The position numbers and the translations under genes are program-made. The notes below the pieces were generated by a model. The model worked only from the letters and a program-made list of their open reading frames with translations. It was not told the origin of the DNA and did not search any database. 64,000 bases of DNA, from assembly GCA_049487715.1 (NCBI GenBank), contig CP150570.1:62001-126000 (forward strand). The letters are read 5' to 3'. Origin of the DNA: Pycnococcus provasolii (lineage: Eukaryota > Chlorophyta > Pseudoscourfieldiophyceae > Pseudoscourfieldiales). Positions 29,600 to 39,183 of the stretch are shown one piece after another. Positions within the stretch are counted from its first letter, which is position 1. Every line of letters starts with the position of its first letter.

Positions 29600-30727
29600 A
29601 TGGCGGGAATGGCCTCCCTATCTCTGCCTCTGCCTCTCAGAGCACGCCTGTCCATCCTGTGCTGTGGTGGTGGTGGTGGTGGTTCCATGCTTCACGGTTT
29701 CGGTCGTGCCTTCTCGTCCTCATCCTCGTCATCGTCATCAGCCTCGGGTTCGCCGACGACCATGCACGCCGCGATTAACTCTGCCATCACACATGCGATG
29801 TCGGAAGATCCTACGACGCTGGTGTTTGGTGAGGATGTCGCGTTCGGTGGTGTGTTTCGTGCCACAACACATCTAAGGGAGAAGTTTGGACCACGTAGAG
29901 CGTTCAATACGCCGCTCTCCGAAAATGGAATCGTCGGATTCGGGATCGGGGTCGCCATCGCTGGACACCGCGCCATCGCAGAAGTGCAGTTTGCAGACTA
30001 TATATTCACAGCCATGGACCAAATCGTCAACGAAGCGGCGAAGTGCAGGTACAGGTCAGGCGCGCAGTTTCCAGCGGGAGGACTCACCATACGGGCGCCG
30101 TACGGGGCCGTAGGACACGGGGGGCACTACCACAGCCAGTCGCCGGAGGCGTACTTTTGCCACACGCCGGGACTGCGCGTCGTCATGCCGCGAAACCCGT
30201 ACGACGCCAAGGGACTGCTGCTCGCGTCCATACGCTGCGACGACCCAGTCATCTTTCTCGAACCCAAGGCGCTGTACCGAACAGCCGTGTCCGACAACGT
30301 GCCGACGGAGGCGTACGAAGTTCCGCTCGGAAAAGCGGAAGTGGTGAGGGAAGGGAACGATGTCACGCTCGTCGCGTGGGGCGCGCAAGTTCACGTCGCG
30401 GAGCAGGCGGCTGACGCACTGCGCGAGGAACGCGGCGCTACAGTTGAGGTGGTTGACTTGCGCAGCCTGCTCCCTTGGGATGCAGAGACGGTGTGCCAGA
30501 GCGTGAGCAAGACGGGAAGGCTAGTGGTCACGCACGAGGCACCCATAACGGCGGGCTTTGGTGCGGAGATTGTGGCGGAGGTGACAAATGCGTGCTTCAC
30601 ACGGCTCGAGAGCCCTCCCGAACGCGTGTGTGGCATGGACACGCCGTTCCCGCTGTACGGAGAGTCGCTGTACGTTCCCACAAAGCTGCGTGTTCTCGAG
30701 GCGATGAAGCGCGTGCTTGACTTCTAG
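29600..30727 (+). CDS. BCKDHB: branched-chain 2-oxoacid dehydrogenase E1 beta subunit, mitochondrial
   Basis: The frame opens at a GTG (29417); the first ATG is 29600 (ACCATGGCG), giving 375 residues. A Ser/Arg/Leu-rich N-terminus of about 55 residues is a likely mitochondrial presequence. The body follows BCKDHB rather than pyruvate dehydrogenase E1-beta: [73 protein letters not shown] and [14 protein letters not shown]. With the alpha subunit it forms the thiamine-diphosphate E1 component that decarboxylates branched-chain 2-oxoacids from Val, Leu and Ile. TGTAA lies at 30800-30804. Confidence 0.94.
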   Translation: MAGMASLSLPLPLRARLSILCCGGGGGGSMLHGFGRAFSSSSSSSSSASGSPTTMHAAINSAITHAMSEDPTTLVFGEDVAFGGVFRATTHLREKFGPRRAFNTPLSENGIVGFGIGVAIAGHRAIAEVQFADYIFTAMDQIVNEAAKCRYRSGAQFPAGGLTIRAPYGAVGHGGHYHSQSPEAYFCHTPGLRVVMPRNPYDAKGLLLASIRCDDPVIFLEPKALYRTAVSDNVPTEAYEVPLGKAEVVREGNDVTLVAWGAQVHVAEQAADALREERGATVEVVDLRSLLPWDAETVCQSVSKTGRLVVTHEAPITAGFGAEIVAEVTNACFTRLESPPERVCGMDTPFPLYGESLYVPTKLRVLEAMKRVLDF

Positions 30728-30831
30728 TTAGAGTGTAGTAAAAGTAGTAAAAGTGTAGAAACATTCATCCTCTTGTTACAGTAGGGTCGCACTCTTATAT
30801 GTAAATAAAAACGCTGGGCGACGGCCATCTT

Positions 30832-31114
30832 TCACTGCCCCGAAGCTCGAAGCACGGACTGGTGGCGATTGATGCGCTCCGCGATGCTTCGTCTCTGCTC
30901 TTTCATCGCCGCGGCGGACTTTCGACTCTTCACGACGTTTTTCACCATCTCGACGTCCTCGTCTCCTTGGTCAGTTTCTGTCGTGCACTCGCCTGAGGTT
31001 CGACTCGACAGCGCTTGCAGACGTCGCTGCACCTTTGATCCCACGGTCTCTACAACGTCCTTGCTCGCCGCGGTGGATACTGTAAAGATGGGCTTGATAT
31101 CCTCCGGCTGCGCC

Positions 31115-31149
<35 letters not shown>

Positions 31150-31695
31150 TCCTTTACGGATCGTTTCGGGCACAGACGTCGTCGCGATAGCCGCTGCATT
31201 CCTGAGGTCGTCTGCAACAACTCTAAGTGCGGACGCAAGGTCGTGCGACGCCCCTCCCACTCCATATCCGAGGCTGCTTTGCTTTTTCAGTTCGGAAGTT
31301 GCAGGAGGAGGCTCGTCACTGACTGTGCTGACGGCAATGGAAGTTGTCGTGGTCGGCAGCCTCCGTTCTTCGTGGGTGTCTTCTAGATGGCGGGACGTTT
31401 GCGTCGTTTTGTCGATATTGTCAGAAGCTCGCCGCTTTCCGTTTTCCGGCGCACCCCCCATGTTTGAACCAGCGGACGACGGCACATCCTGGTACGCCGC
31501 CAGTTCTTGTCTGAGAGTCTCGTTCTCTCGCTCGAGCCACTGCACACGTTCTTGCAGTTGTCGTACGACGACACCACTGGCATGCGCGTGTTCGTGCGCG
31601 CAAGTGGCCGGCTTGCCAACATGGAGGTTGTTATTGGCCGCCGCTGTTGTGCCGTCACCGCCAGGACGAGAACTCTTGGAGAACCAGCACCCCAT
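30832..31695 (-). CDS. unrecognised protein with an N-terminal MGC acylation motif and coiled coil
   Basis: I do not recognise the family. From the ATG at 31695 the protein has 287 residues and begins MGCWFSKSSRPGGDG. Gly2, Ser6 and Lys7 fit N-myristoylation and Cys3 fits palmitoylation, so membrane attachment is likely. A short coiled coil at about 45-75 (RQLQERVQWLERENETLRQE) follows, then Ser/Thr-rich sequence, a run of ten Asp from GTC repeats, and a basic C-terminal helix. The frame continues upstream to 31842, but those residues look non-coding. TTACA at 30776-30780 supplies a minus-strand TGTAA signal 52 bases after the stop. An overlapping plus-strand frame (30869-31903) was judged a shadow. 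Confidence 0.65.
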
Positions 31696-32391
31696 ACAGG
31701 TTGATATATATAACTTCCTATGCGCTGAAGAAAAAACCGAAAGAATACGGTGTACAGCTGATCGACCTAAAAGATACACGCAAGATACACGTGACTTCGT
31801 GGTGGGAATGACGAAGATTGTGGTGCGCGCGCGGCAAATCACTCACACACAAGTCGAGTCACAACTCACAACGAGGAGGAGGCAGCTGCTTGAATGGTCT
31901 TAAGTTGATGGGACAATTTTAAAAGGGCCAACCTCGTTGACCACCCGTTATACCCTTAATGGTCGCGTGCTGATTGCAATTTGCAATTGGCAATTGGCAT
32001 GTCCATGCAAGCTCACCCACGCGGCCTTAAAGCAGTCTTGACCACCTTTATCTATGAGCGTCTTGTTAAGTCCCGGGGTCAATATACCATGCGGCCCAAG
32101 GAGCAAAAAAACACGAACTACTCATAAAACTGTTTTGTTCCAATTTCCATTTCGGGGTTGGGTGAATTGGGATGGGATGTGAATTGGGATGGGATGTAAA
32201 AGTAAGGCCGCCGCCGCCGGGAAGGACTTTTCCTCCATTTCACTTCTCTCCATCGGCATCGGCATCGGCATCGGCTCATCATCATCAGTCGGATCGTATC
32301 TTCATATTGATATCAGCATTGATCTGCTCCCCAGCTGGATCCAGCTTTAAGAGTAGTCTAGGTGTCGTATCCTCTAGAGTAAGTAAGTAAT
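31696..32391. promoter_or_regulatory. divergent promoter region with TTCGGGGTTGGG
   Basis: No gene seen. It contains TTCGGGGTTGGG at 32151-32162 followed by repeated GAATTGGGATGGGATG (32164-32198), a CAATTTGCAATTGGCAATTG run (about 31976-31996) and a CATCGG repeat (about 32251-32274). It serves the MGC-motif protein (-) and the ABC-F gene (+). Confidence 0.5.
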
Positions 32392-34278
32392 ATGTCAGAC
32401 GCCATAGCGCGTCGCGAGGATTCGGATTTAATCAAAAAAATAGCGGAAGAAAAAGCACTGAAAGAAGCACGCAAGGCGCAGTTAGCTGCAAAACGACTTG
32501 AAAAAAAAGCTGCGCGGTCCATTAAGAAGATTGACCTTAATGGGGATCTTAATGAGGATGGACCGTCGTCTTTAGATCCAGGAGGTGTGTTCGCACACCA
32601 CGCCGCGGCGACCGCAAAACGATCCGTGACAGGTGTGCTTGCGTCGAGGAAAACTGACATAGATGTCAAGTTTGAAAGCTTTGGTGTCAGCCTCGGAGGA
32701 AACCCGCTCGTCGTCGACACGGACATCGAAATGCACCAAGGATGCAGATACGGAATCGTCGGAGAAAACGGGTCGGGAAAGTCGTCCGTGCTTGCGGCTG
32801 TCGCAAACAGGGAGGTGCCGCTGCCAGACCACGTAGACGTGTACTGGCTCAGCGAGGAGGCGCCGCCGAGCGAACTTTCCGGTGTCGAAGCTGTCGTCAG
32901 CCACGTGAAGAACGAGGTGGAGCGACTCGAGGCTCTCCAAACGTCCATCATCGAGGATGCCGGCCCCGACGACGAGAGGCTGGACGCCATCGCTGAGAGA
33001 CTTGGTGAGCTCGACCCAACTGGTGCGGAGCCGCGCGCTCGCGCCATCCTGTCTGGCCTTGGTTTCGCTGACCACCTCGTTCCGATGGACCGTAAGACGA
33101 AGCACATGTCCGGAGGATGGAGGATGCGTGTAGCGCTCGCTCAGGCGCTGTTTGCTGCACCGTCGCTTCTTCTGCTCGACGAGCCGACGAATCACCTCGA
33201 TCTCGAGGCGTGCATTTGGCTTGAGGATCACCTGTCGAAGTACAGCAAGTGCCTTGTGGTCATCAGCCACTCGGAAGACTTCCTGAATGGCGTGTGCACT
33301 CACATGTACTGGCTCGTCAACAAGGGTCTTCACCTGTACGGAGGGAACTACGCGCAGTACGTGAAAACTGTCGAGGAGGAGCAGAGGGTGCAGCAGAAGC
33401 TGTACGAGAAGCAGCAGGCGGACATTGAGAAGCTCGCAAACTTTGTGGACAAAAATCGCGCGAATGGCGTGGCGACGTCTGCCAAGTCGAAGAAGAAGGT
33501 TCTCGAAAAGGTGGAGGCGGCAGCGGTGGAAAAAGTGAAGGTGCGCGAGCCTACGCTGCGCTTTTCGTTTCCCAGCTGCGACCGCGTTCCGCCGCCGGTC
33601 CTTCCGTTCGACGACGTCTCATTTGCATATCCTAGCCAGCACGAAGGCGACGCGAACCCGGTTCTGTACGAGAACCTGAATCTGGGCGTTGACTGCGACA
33701 CGAGGGTGGCACTGGTGGGTCCGAACGGATGCGGCAAGAGTACTCTGCTCAGGTTGATGTCCGGTGAGTTGTCGCCAACGAAGGGCACCGTGAGCCGCCA
33801 TCAGCACTTGGTGATGGGTCAGTACCACCAGCACAGCGTGGATGTGCTGGACATGGAGTTGAGCCCGCTCGCATTTATGAAGCGCGAGTTCCCCCCGTCT
33901 GTGGTTAAGCGCACGGAGGAGGTTTGGCGCAGTTACCTGGACACGTTCGGGTTCACCACGAGGCAGCAGCAGTCTCCGATCAAGCTGCTGAGCGACGGTC
34001 AGCGTTCTCGCTTGGTGTTTGCGATGTTGTGCATGCGTCCCGTGAACCTTCTTCTTTTGGACGAGCCCACGAACCACCTGGACGTCGACGCTGTGGACGG
34101 TTTGGCGCGTGCGATCAACGCGTACGAGGGCGGCGTCGTGCTCGTGAGCCACGACTTCCGTTTGATTGACAAGGTGGCACGCGAGATCTGGGTGTGCGAG
34201 TCGCAGAAGGTGCGTCGCTACGAGGGCGGCATAGGCGACTACAAGAAGCAGCTTCGACGCAAGCTTGGCTTGAAGTAG
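32392..34278 (+). CDS. ABCF: ABC-F family ATPase (ABCF2/GCN20 type)
   Basis: A 628-residue soluble protein with two ABC ATPase domains and no membrane helices. Domain 1 has Walker A GENGSGKS (about 124), signature MSGGWRMR (about 239) and LLLLDEPTNHLD. The linker (about 325-390) is charged, as in ABC-F proteins. Domain 2 has Walker A GPNGCGKS (about 443), a variant signature LLSDGQRSR (about 533) and LLLLDEPTNHLD. Length and sequence fit ABCF2 (about 620 residues). ABC-F proteins bind ribosomes and act in translation or ribosome biogenesis. The N-terminal 60 residues are Lys/Ala-rich. The ATG at 32392 is the first in frame. Confidence 0.94.
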   Translation: MSDAIARREDSDLIKKIAEEKALKEARKAQLAAKRLEKKAARSIKKIDLNGDLNEDGPSSLDPGGVFAHHAAATAKRSVTGVLASRKTDIDVKFESFGVSLGGNPLVVDTDIEMHQGCRYGIVGENGSGKSSVLAAVANREVPLPDHVDVYWLSEEAPPSELSGVEAVVSHVKNEVERLEALQTSIIEDAGPDDERLDAIAERLGELDPTGAEPRARAILSGLGFADHLVPMDRKTKHMSGGWRMRVALAQALFAAPSLLLLDEPTNHLDLEACIWLEDHLSKYSKCLVVISHSEDFLNGVCTHMYWLVNKGLHLYGGNYAQYVKTVEEEQRVQQKLYEKQQADIEKLANFVDKNRANGVATSAKSKKKVLEKVEAAAVEKVKVREPTLRFSFPSCDRVPPPVLPFDDVSFAYPSQHEGDANPVLYENLNLGVDCDTRVALVGPNGCGKSTLLRLMSGELSPTKGTVSRHQHLVMGQYHQHSVDVLDMELSPLAFMKREFPPSVVKRTEEVWRSYLDTFGFTTRQQQSPIKLLSDGQRSRLVFAMLCMRPVNLLLLDEPTNHLDVDAVDGLARAINAYEGGVVLVSHDFRLIDKVAREIWVCESQKVRRYEGGIGDYKKQLRRKLGLK

Positions 34279-34830
34279 AAGTACTGTAGGTACGTACATG
34301 CAGTAGAGCCTGCTACGTTACACCTTTCCATAAACCGTTTAAATCCTTATGCACTGTAGTCTACTAAGATTTTGTTTGAAAGAATTGTCAAATTTAAGTC
34401 CTTCTGTTAAAAAATAAGTTCTTTCCGTAAATCAAGTCAAGCCCATCACCAGACTACCGTATGTGCCTTTCTTTATCTGTTTCAGTATCGTTTTAGAACT
34501 CCTAATCGGCTCATCGCTACTAAGGCTGTAGTACGTTACCGTAGCTTAGAACTCATTGAGGTAACCTCATTGAACCTGAAGGGAGATGCGTGCCTGGGTT
34601 AGGGTTAGGGTTACATAATAAGGGTTAGGGTTCCCTCGAGTCAAATTAAGGGGGGGATACCGGTTCAGGACAGACCAAGGTCGAAACCCTCGCTCCCTGC
34701 TCGGCCTCGGGGTCCCCCCCCGGGTGCTCATCGGCGGGCGCGGAATCTCGTCTGTCTCGCTCCGTCTCATCGGTCTGCTTCATTCTCTGCTCCGCCTCCT
34801 TACCTTAGGGTAGGTAATACAGTACGCGCG
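34279..34830. other. intergenic region between ABC-F and alpha-COP genes
   Basis: No gene seen. A palindromic TGAGGTAACCTCA lies at about 34557-34569 and a telomere-type tract at 34596-34632. The last 150 bases before the alpha-COP ATG are C/T-rich with TCTCGCTCCGTCTC. Confidence 0.5.
34596..34632. repeat. interstitial telomere-type repeat (TTAGGG)
   Basis: GGGTTAGGGTTAGGGTTA, then ACATAATA, then AGGGTTAGGGTT on the plus strand. It lies about 200-235 bases upstream of the alpha-COP start codon, a distance similar to that of the tract before the RING-CH gene. Confidence 0.85.
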
Positions 34831-37800
34831 ATGCTGACGAAGTTCGAGGTATGTGCGTTGGTGTTGTGTGGCTTTGTGTGTTGTGTTTTGGTTTTATCTT
34901 TTGTCATCATGGGATTTTTGATCATGTAGTAGTAGTTGCTTGGTGATTGCTTGGTGACCCCCCTGCTGGGTCCCGATCTAGGTTGGCTAGGTCTTATCTG
35001 AGTTGAGCACGGGTTGAGCCTGTGCCTCAGGTTTCCAGGACGAGGGACCAGTAGCGTTACGGGTTACGCGTTTTTCGTATTTTTGTTTTTTGCTCATTGA
35101 TTTTTCTTGTCACTCGTGCTGGTGGGATCGGTCGAGCGAGCGATCAGGGAGGGGGACTTTGATTTTGACTTTGACTTGTGTGTGCGACGAACGACGAACA
35201 CGAAATCAAAAAAACGTCACATCTCTAACCTTTCTTTATTTTCCCACGCACAACCTCATTTTATTCTAAATAAAAAAATCAACCAACACAACGTAGACCA
35301 AGTCGAACCGCGTCAAGGGACTCTCGTTCCACCCGAGTCGACCATGGATCCTCGCATCCCTGCACAGCGGCGTCGTGCAGCTCTGGGACTTCCGCATGGG
35401 AACGCTCATCGACCGATTCGACGAGCACGACGGGCCTGTTCGCGGCGTGTGCTTCCACCGAACGCAGCCGCTGTTCGTTTCCGGAGGTGACGACTACAAG
35501 ATCAAGCTGTGGAGCTTCAAGCTGCGTCGGTGCCTGTTCACCCTGCTCGGGCACCTCGACTACATCCGAACCGTGCAGTTCCACCAGGAGTACCCGTGGG
35601 TCGTCTCCGCGTCCGACGACCAGACGATCCGCGTCTGGAACTGGCAGAGCCGAACGTGCATCAGCGTTCTCACCGGACATAACCACTACGTGATGTGCGC
35701 AGCCTTCCACGCGAAGGAGGACCTCGTCGTCTCCGCGTCGCTCGACCAGACGGTGCGCGTCTGGGACATTGCAGGCCTTCGCAAGAAGACCGTCGCGCCC
35801 GCGGAGGATGTCCTGCGTATCCCGCAGATGAACACCGACCTGTTCGGCGGAGGCGACGCCGTCGTGAAGTACGTTCTCGAAGGCCACGACCGCGGCGTCA
35901 ACTGGGCGGCATTCCACCCGTCTCTGCCTCTCATCGTCTCAGGCGCTGACGACAGGCAGGTGAAGCTGTGGCGCATGAACGACACCAAGGCGTGGGAGGT
36001 GGACACGCTGCGAGGGCACGTCAACAACGTGTCTTGCGTCATGTTCCACGCGCGGCAGGATGTCATCGTGTCCAACTCCGAGGATCGCAGCATCCGCGTG
36101 TGGGACATGAGCAAGCGAACGGGCGTGCAGACGTTCCGCCGCGAGCACGACCGCTTCTGGATCCTCGCCGCGCACCCGGAGGTGAACCTGCTCGCCGCCG
36201 GCCACGACTCCGGCATGATCGTCTTCAAGCTCGAGCGCGAGAGGCCGGCGTTCGCCACGCACGGCAACCAGCTGTACTACGTGCGTGATCGCTACCTGCG
36301 CATCTACGACTTCGAGACGAAGCGGGACAACCCGATCCTGTCGATTCGTCGCTCCGGCGGAAGCGGCGGCGGCTCCTCCGCGCCGCCGCGCGGCATGACG
36401 TACAATCCCGCAGAGAACGCGATCCTGCTGTCCAGCGACGCCGAGGGCGGCAGCTACGAGCTCTTCCAGCTCCCGCGCGACGCCGTGGCGTCCGTCAGCG
36501 GCAAGGGAACCGTCACCTCCGCCGCGACGGTGGATGCCATGTCCACGGACAGCCGACGAGGCCTGGGCGCATCCGCTGTGTTCGTGGCGCGCAACCGATT
36601 CGCGGTGTTCGACCGCTCGAGCGGCCAGATCTTCATCAAGAACCTGCGCAACGAGGTGACGAAGAAGGTGGCACCCCCGTGCCCCAGCACCGACGCCATC
36701 TTCTACGCCGGAACCGGAAACCTGCTGTGCCGCGCCGAGGACAAGGTTGTGCTGTTCGACGTGCAGCAGCGCAAGACGCTCGCGGAAATGTCGACGTCGA
36801 ACGTCAAGTACGTCGTGTGGAGCACCGACATGAACTACGTTGCGCTGCTGTCCAAGCACGCCATCCACGTCGGCGACAAGCGCCTTCGCCACCTCTGCAC
36901 CGTGCACGAGACGATCCGCGTCAAGAGCGGTGCGTGGGACCCCAGCGGTGTCTTCGTGTACACGACGCTCAACCACATCAAGTACTGCCTGCCGAACGGC
37001 GACAGCGGCATCGTGCGCACGCTCGACCAGCCCGTCTACGTCACGCGCGTCAACAAGGGCGTGCTTTGCTGCCTCGATCGCCAGGGAAAGAACGTTGAAA
37101 TGGAGATTGACGCGAGCGAGTACCTGTTCAAGCTCGCGCTGCACCGCCGTGAGTACGACCGCGTGCTCGCGATGATCCGCTCCGACCGCCTGTGCGGCCA
37201 GAGCATCATCAGCTACCTGCAGCAGAAGGGATTCCCCGAGGTGGCACTGCACTTCGTGCGCGACGATCGCACGCGCTTCAGCCTTGCGATTGAGTGCGGC
37301 AACATCGAGGTGGCGCTGCAGGCTGCCCACGAGCTCGACGAGCGCGACTTGTGGCACAAGCTCGGCATCGAGGCTCTTCGCCAGGGCAACCACCACATCG
37401 TGGAGTTTGCGTATCAGCGAACGAAGAACTTCGAGCGCCTGTCGTTCCTCTACCTCATCACGGGCAACCTCGAGAAGCTGCAGAAGATGCTCAAGATTGC
37501 CGAGATGCGCAGCGATGTGACGGGGCGCTTCCACAACGCGCTGTATCTGGGAGACGTGCAGGAGCGCGTTCGCGTGCTCGAGGAGAGCGGTCAGCTGCCT
37601 CTGGCGTACGCTACCGCGAAGACGCACGGCATCGAGGAGGATGCCACGCGCATTGCGGAGAAGCTGACGGAGTCGATAGGCGAGGATGTCAACCTGAAGG
37701 CGATGCTGCTGGCTGACGGCGGCTTGGAGGCGAAGCTGATGCTCCCTCCCAAGCCGCTCGTGCGCTGCGACGACAACTGGCCACTGCTGACGGTGTCCAA

Positions 37801-39058
37801 GGGCTTCTTCGAGGGCAACCTCGCCGCGGCGGAGGCAATGTCCGGCGGCAAGGGCGCGTTCGACATGCCCGACGCGGACATGACCGATGCCGCGGCGGGT
37901 GCGTGGGGTGGAGACGACCTCGACCTCGGCGGCGACATGGACGGCATTGGCGGCGACGACGATGGCATGGACGGCATTGGCGGCGGCGACGACGACGAGG
38001 ACGGCGGCTGGGAGATGGAGGACCTCGACCTGCCCCCGGATGTGGGAGGCGGTGCGATGGGCGGTGGGGAAGGCGCGCTTGGCGTGGGTGCGGACGGCTT
38101 TTTCGCCGCTCCGTCGCCCGGCGTCGCGCCGTGCCAGCGCTGGTCGCAGAAATGCGGACTCGCGGGCGAGCAGGCTGCCGCGGGCGCGTTCGACTCAGCG
38201 ATGCGCCTGCTCACGCGTCAGCTCGGCATCGTGGACTTCTCACCGCTGCAGGAGCACATGGTGAACCTCGCCTGCGCATCGCACGCAAGCCTGCCTGGCA
38301 TGCCGCAGTGCCCCGGGTTTGTCACCGCGATGGAGCGTGGCTGGACGGCGGAGACGCCGAGCCCGGTTGCGCACGAGAAGCCGATTCTCATCTTCTCTCT
38401 ACCTGCGCTCGAGGATAGCCTAAAGGCTGCCTACAAGTGCATGACAGAGGGCAAGTTCCCCGATGCGCAGAAGACTTTCACAACCATTCTGACGCGCATC
38501 CCGCTCATTGTGGTTGATAGCCGCCGCGAGGTGGACGAGGTGAAGGAGCTTGTGACAATCTGCCGCGAGTACCTCGTCGGCCTCGCGTGCGAGATGAAGC
38601 GCAAGGACACGCCGAAGGAGGACCTGAAGGCGCAGCTCGAGCTTGCGGCGTTCTTCGCCAACTGCCAGATGCAGCCCATCCACGGCTCCCTCGCCATCCG
38701 CAATGCGATGGTTCTGTTCTTCAAGGCGAAGCAGTTCAACATGGCGGCTGCCTTCTGCCGCCGCCTTCTGGAGCTCAACCCGTCCCCTAAGGTGGCGCAG
38801 CAAGCACGGCAAGTGCTGCAGGCTTGCGAGCGCACTCCCGGCGACGCGCTGGAGATCGACTTTGACCCGCGCAACCCGTTCGACATCGACGTCATCAACT
38901 TCAAGCCCATCTACCGAGGAGGCAAATACTCGGAATGCCCGTATACAGGTGCGCGCTTCTCGCCGGATTGCGAGGGCCAGGTTTGTCCGATTGGCGGCAT
39001 GACGAAGATTGGCGTCGACGCGAGCGGTCTCGTGTGTAGTCCAACACAGATCAGGTAA
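34831..39058 (+). CDS. COPA: coatomer alpha subunit (alpha-COP), two exons
   Basis: Spliced CDS: 34831-34848 joined to 35297-39058, 1259 residues (animal COPA 1224). Exon 1 encodes only MLTKFE, the conserved start of alpha-COP (MLTKFET in animals). After a phase-0 GT-AG intron, exon 2 continues [20 protein letters not shown], completing the first WD40 repeat. Diagnostic segments are [40 protein letters not shown] and [23 protein letters not shown]40 propeller is followed by a second propeller and alpha-solenoid, a Gly/Asp-rich linker (around 37910-38070) and the conserved C-terminal domain. Alpha-COP is part of the COPI coat and recognises dilysine cargo in retrograde Golgi-ER transport. TGTAA lies at 39112-39116 and 39119-39123. 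Confidence 0.95.
34849..35296 (+). other. alpha-COP intron 1 (448 bp)
   Basis: Donor GAG|GTATGTGC and acceptor CAACGTAG|ACCAAG. Removing it restores the conserved alpha-COP N-terminus in phase 0. The 3' half is T-rich. A long open frame that starts inside the intron (35107) is a shadow. Confidence 0.93.
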
Positions 39059-39183
39059 AAAAAAAAGCAAAGAAAGAACTGACTAAAGGTTGATATTGTT
39101 TGAAAAGGAAGTGTAAATTGTAAAAAATGGCAATGCTTTCTTTCTCAACAACAACATGAACGAAAACTCATCAAAGGTCCACC

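Noticed and set aside
30869-31903. 344-codon plus-strand open frame over the MGC-motif gene
   Set aside because: It starts without conserved features, has Ser/Arg shadow composition, and the minus strand has an MGC acylation start, coiled coil and a TGTAA signal.
35939-37627. 562-codon minus-strand frame within alpha-COP
   Set aside because: Antisense shadow of a GC-rich gene (His/Arg/Val-rich). Alpha-COP on the plus strand is certain.
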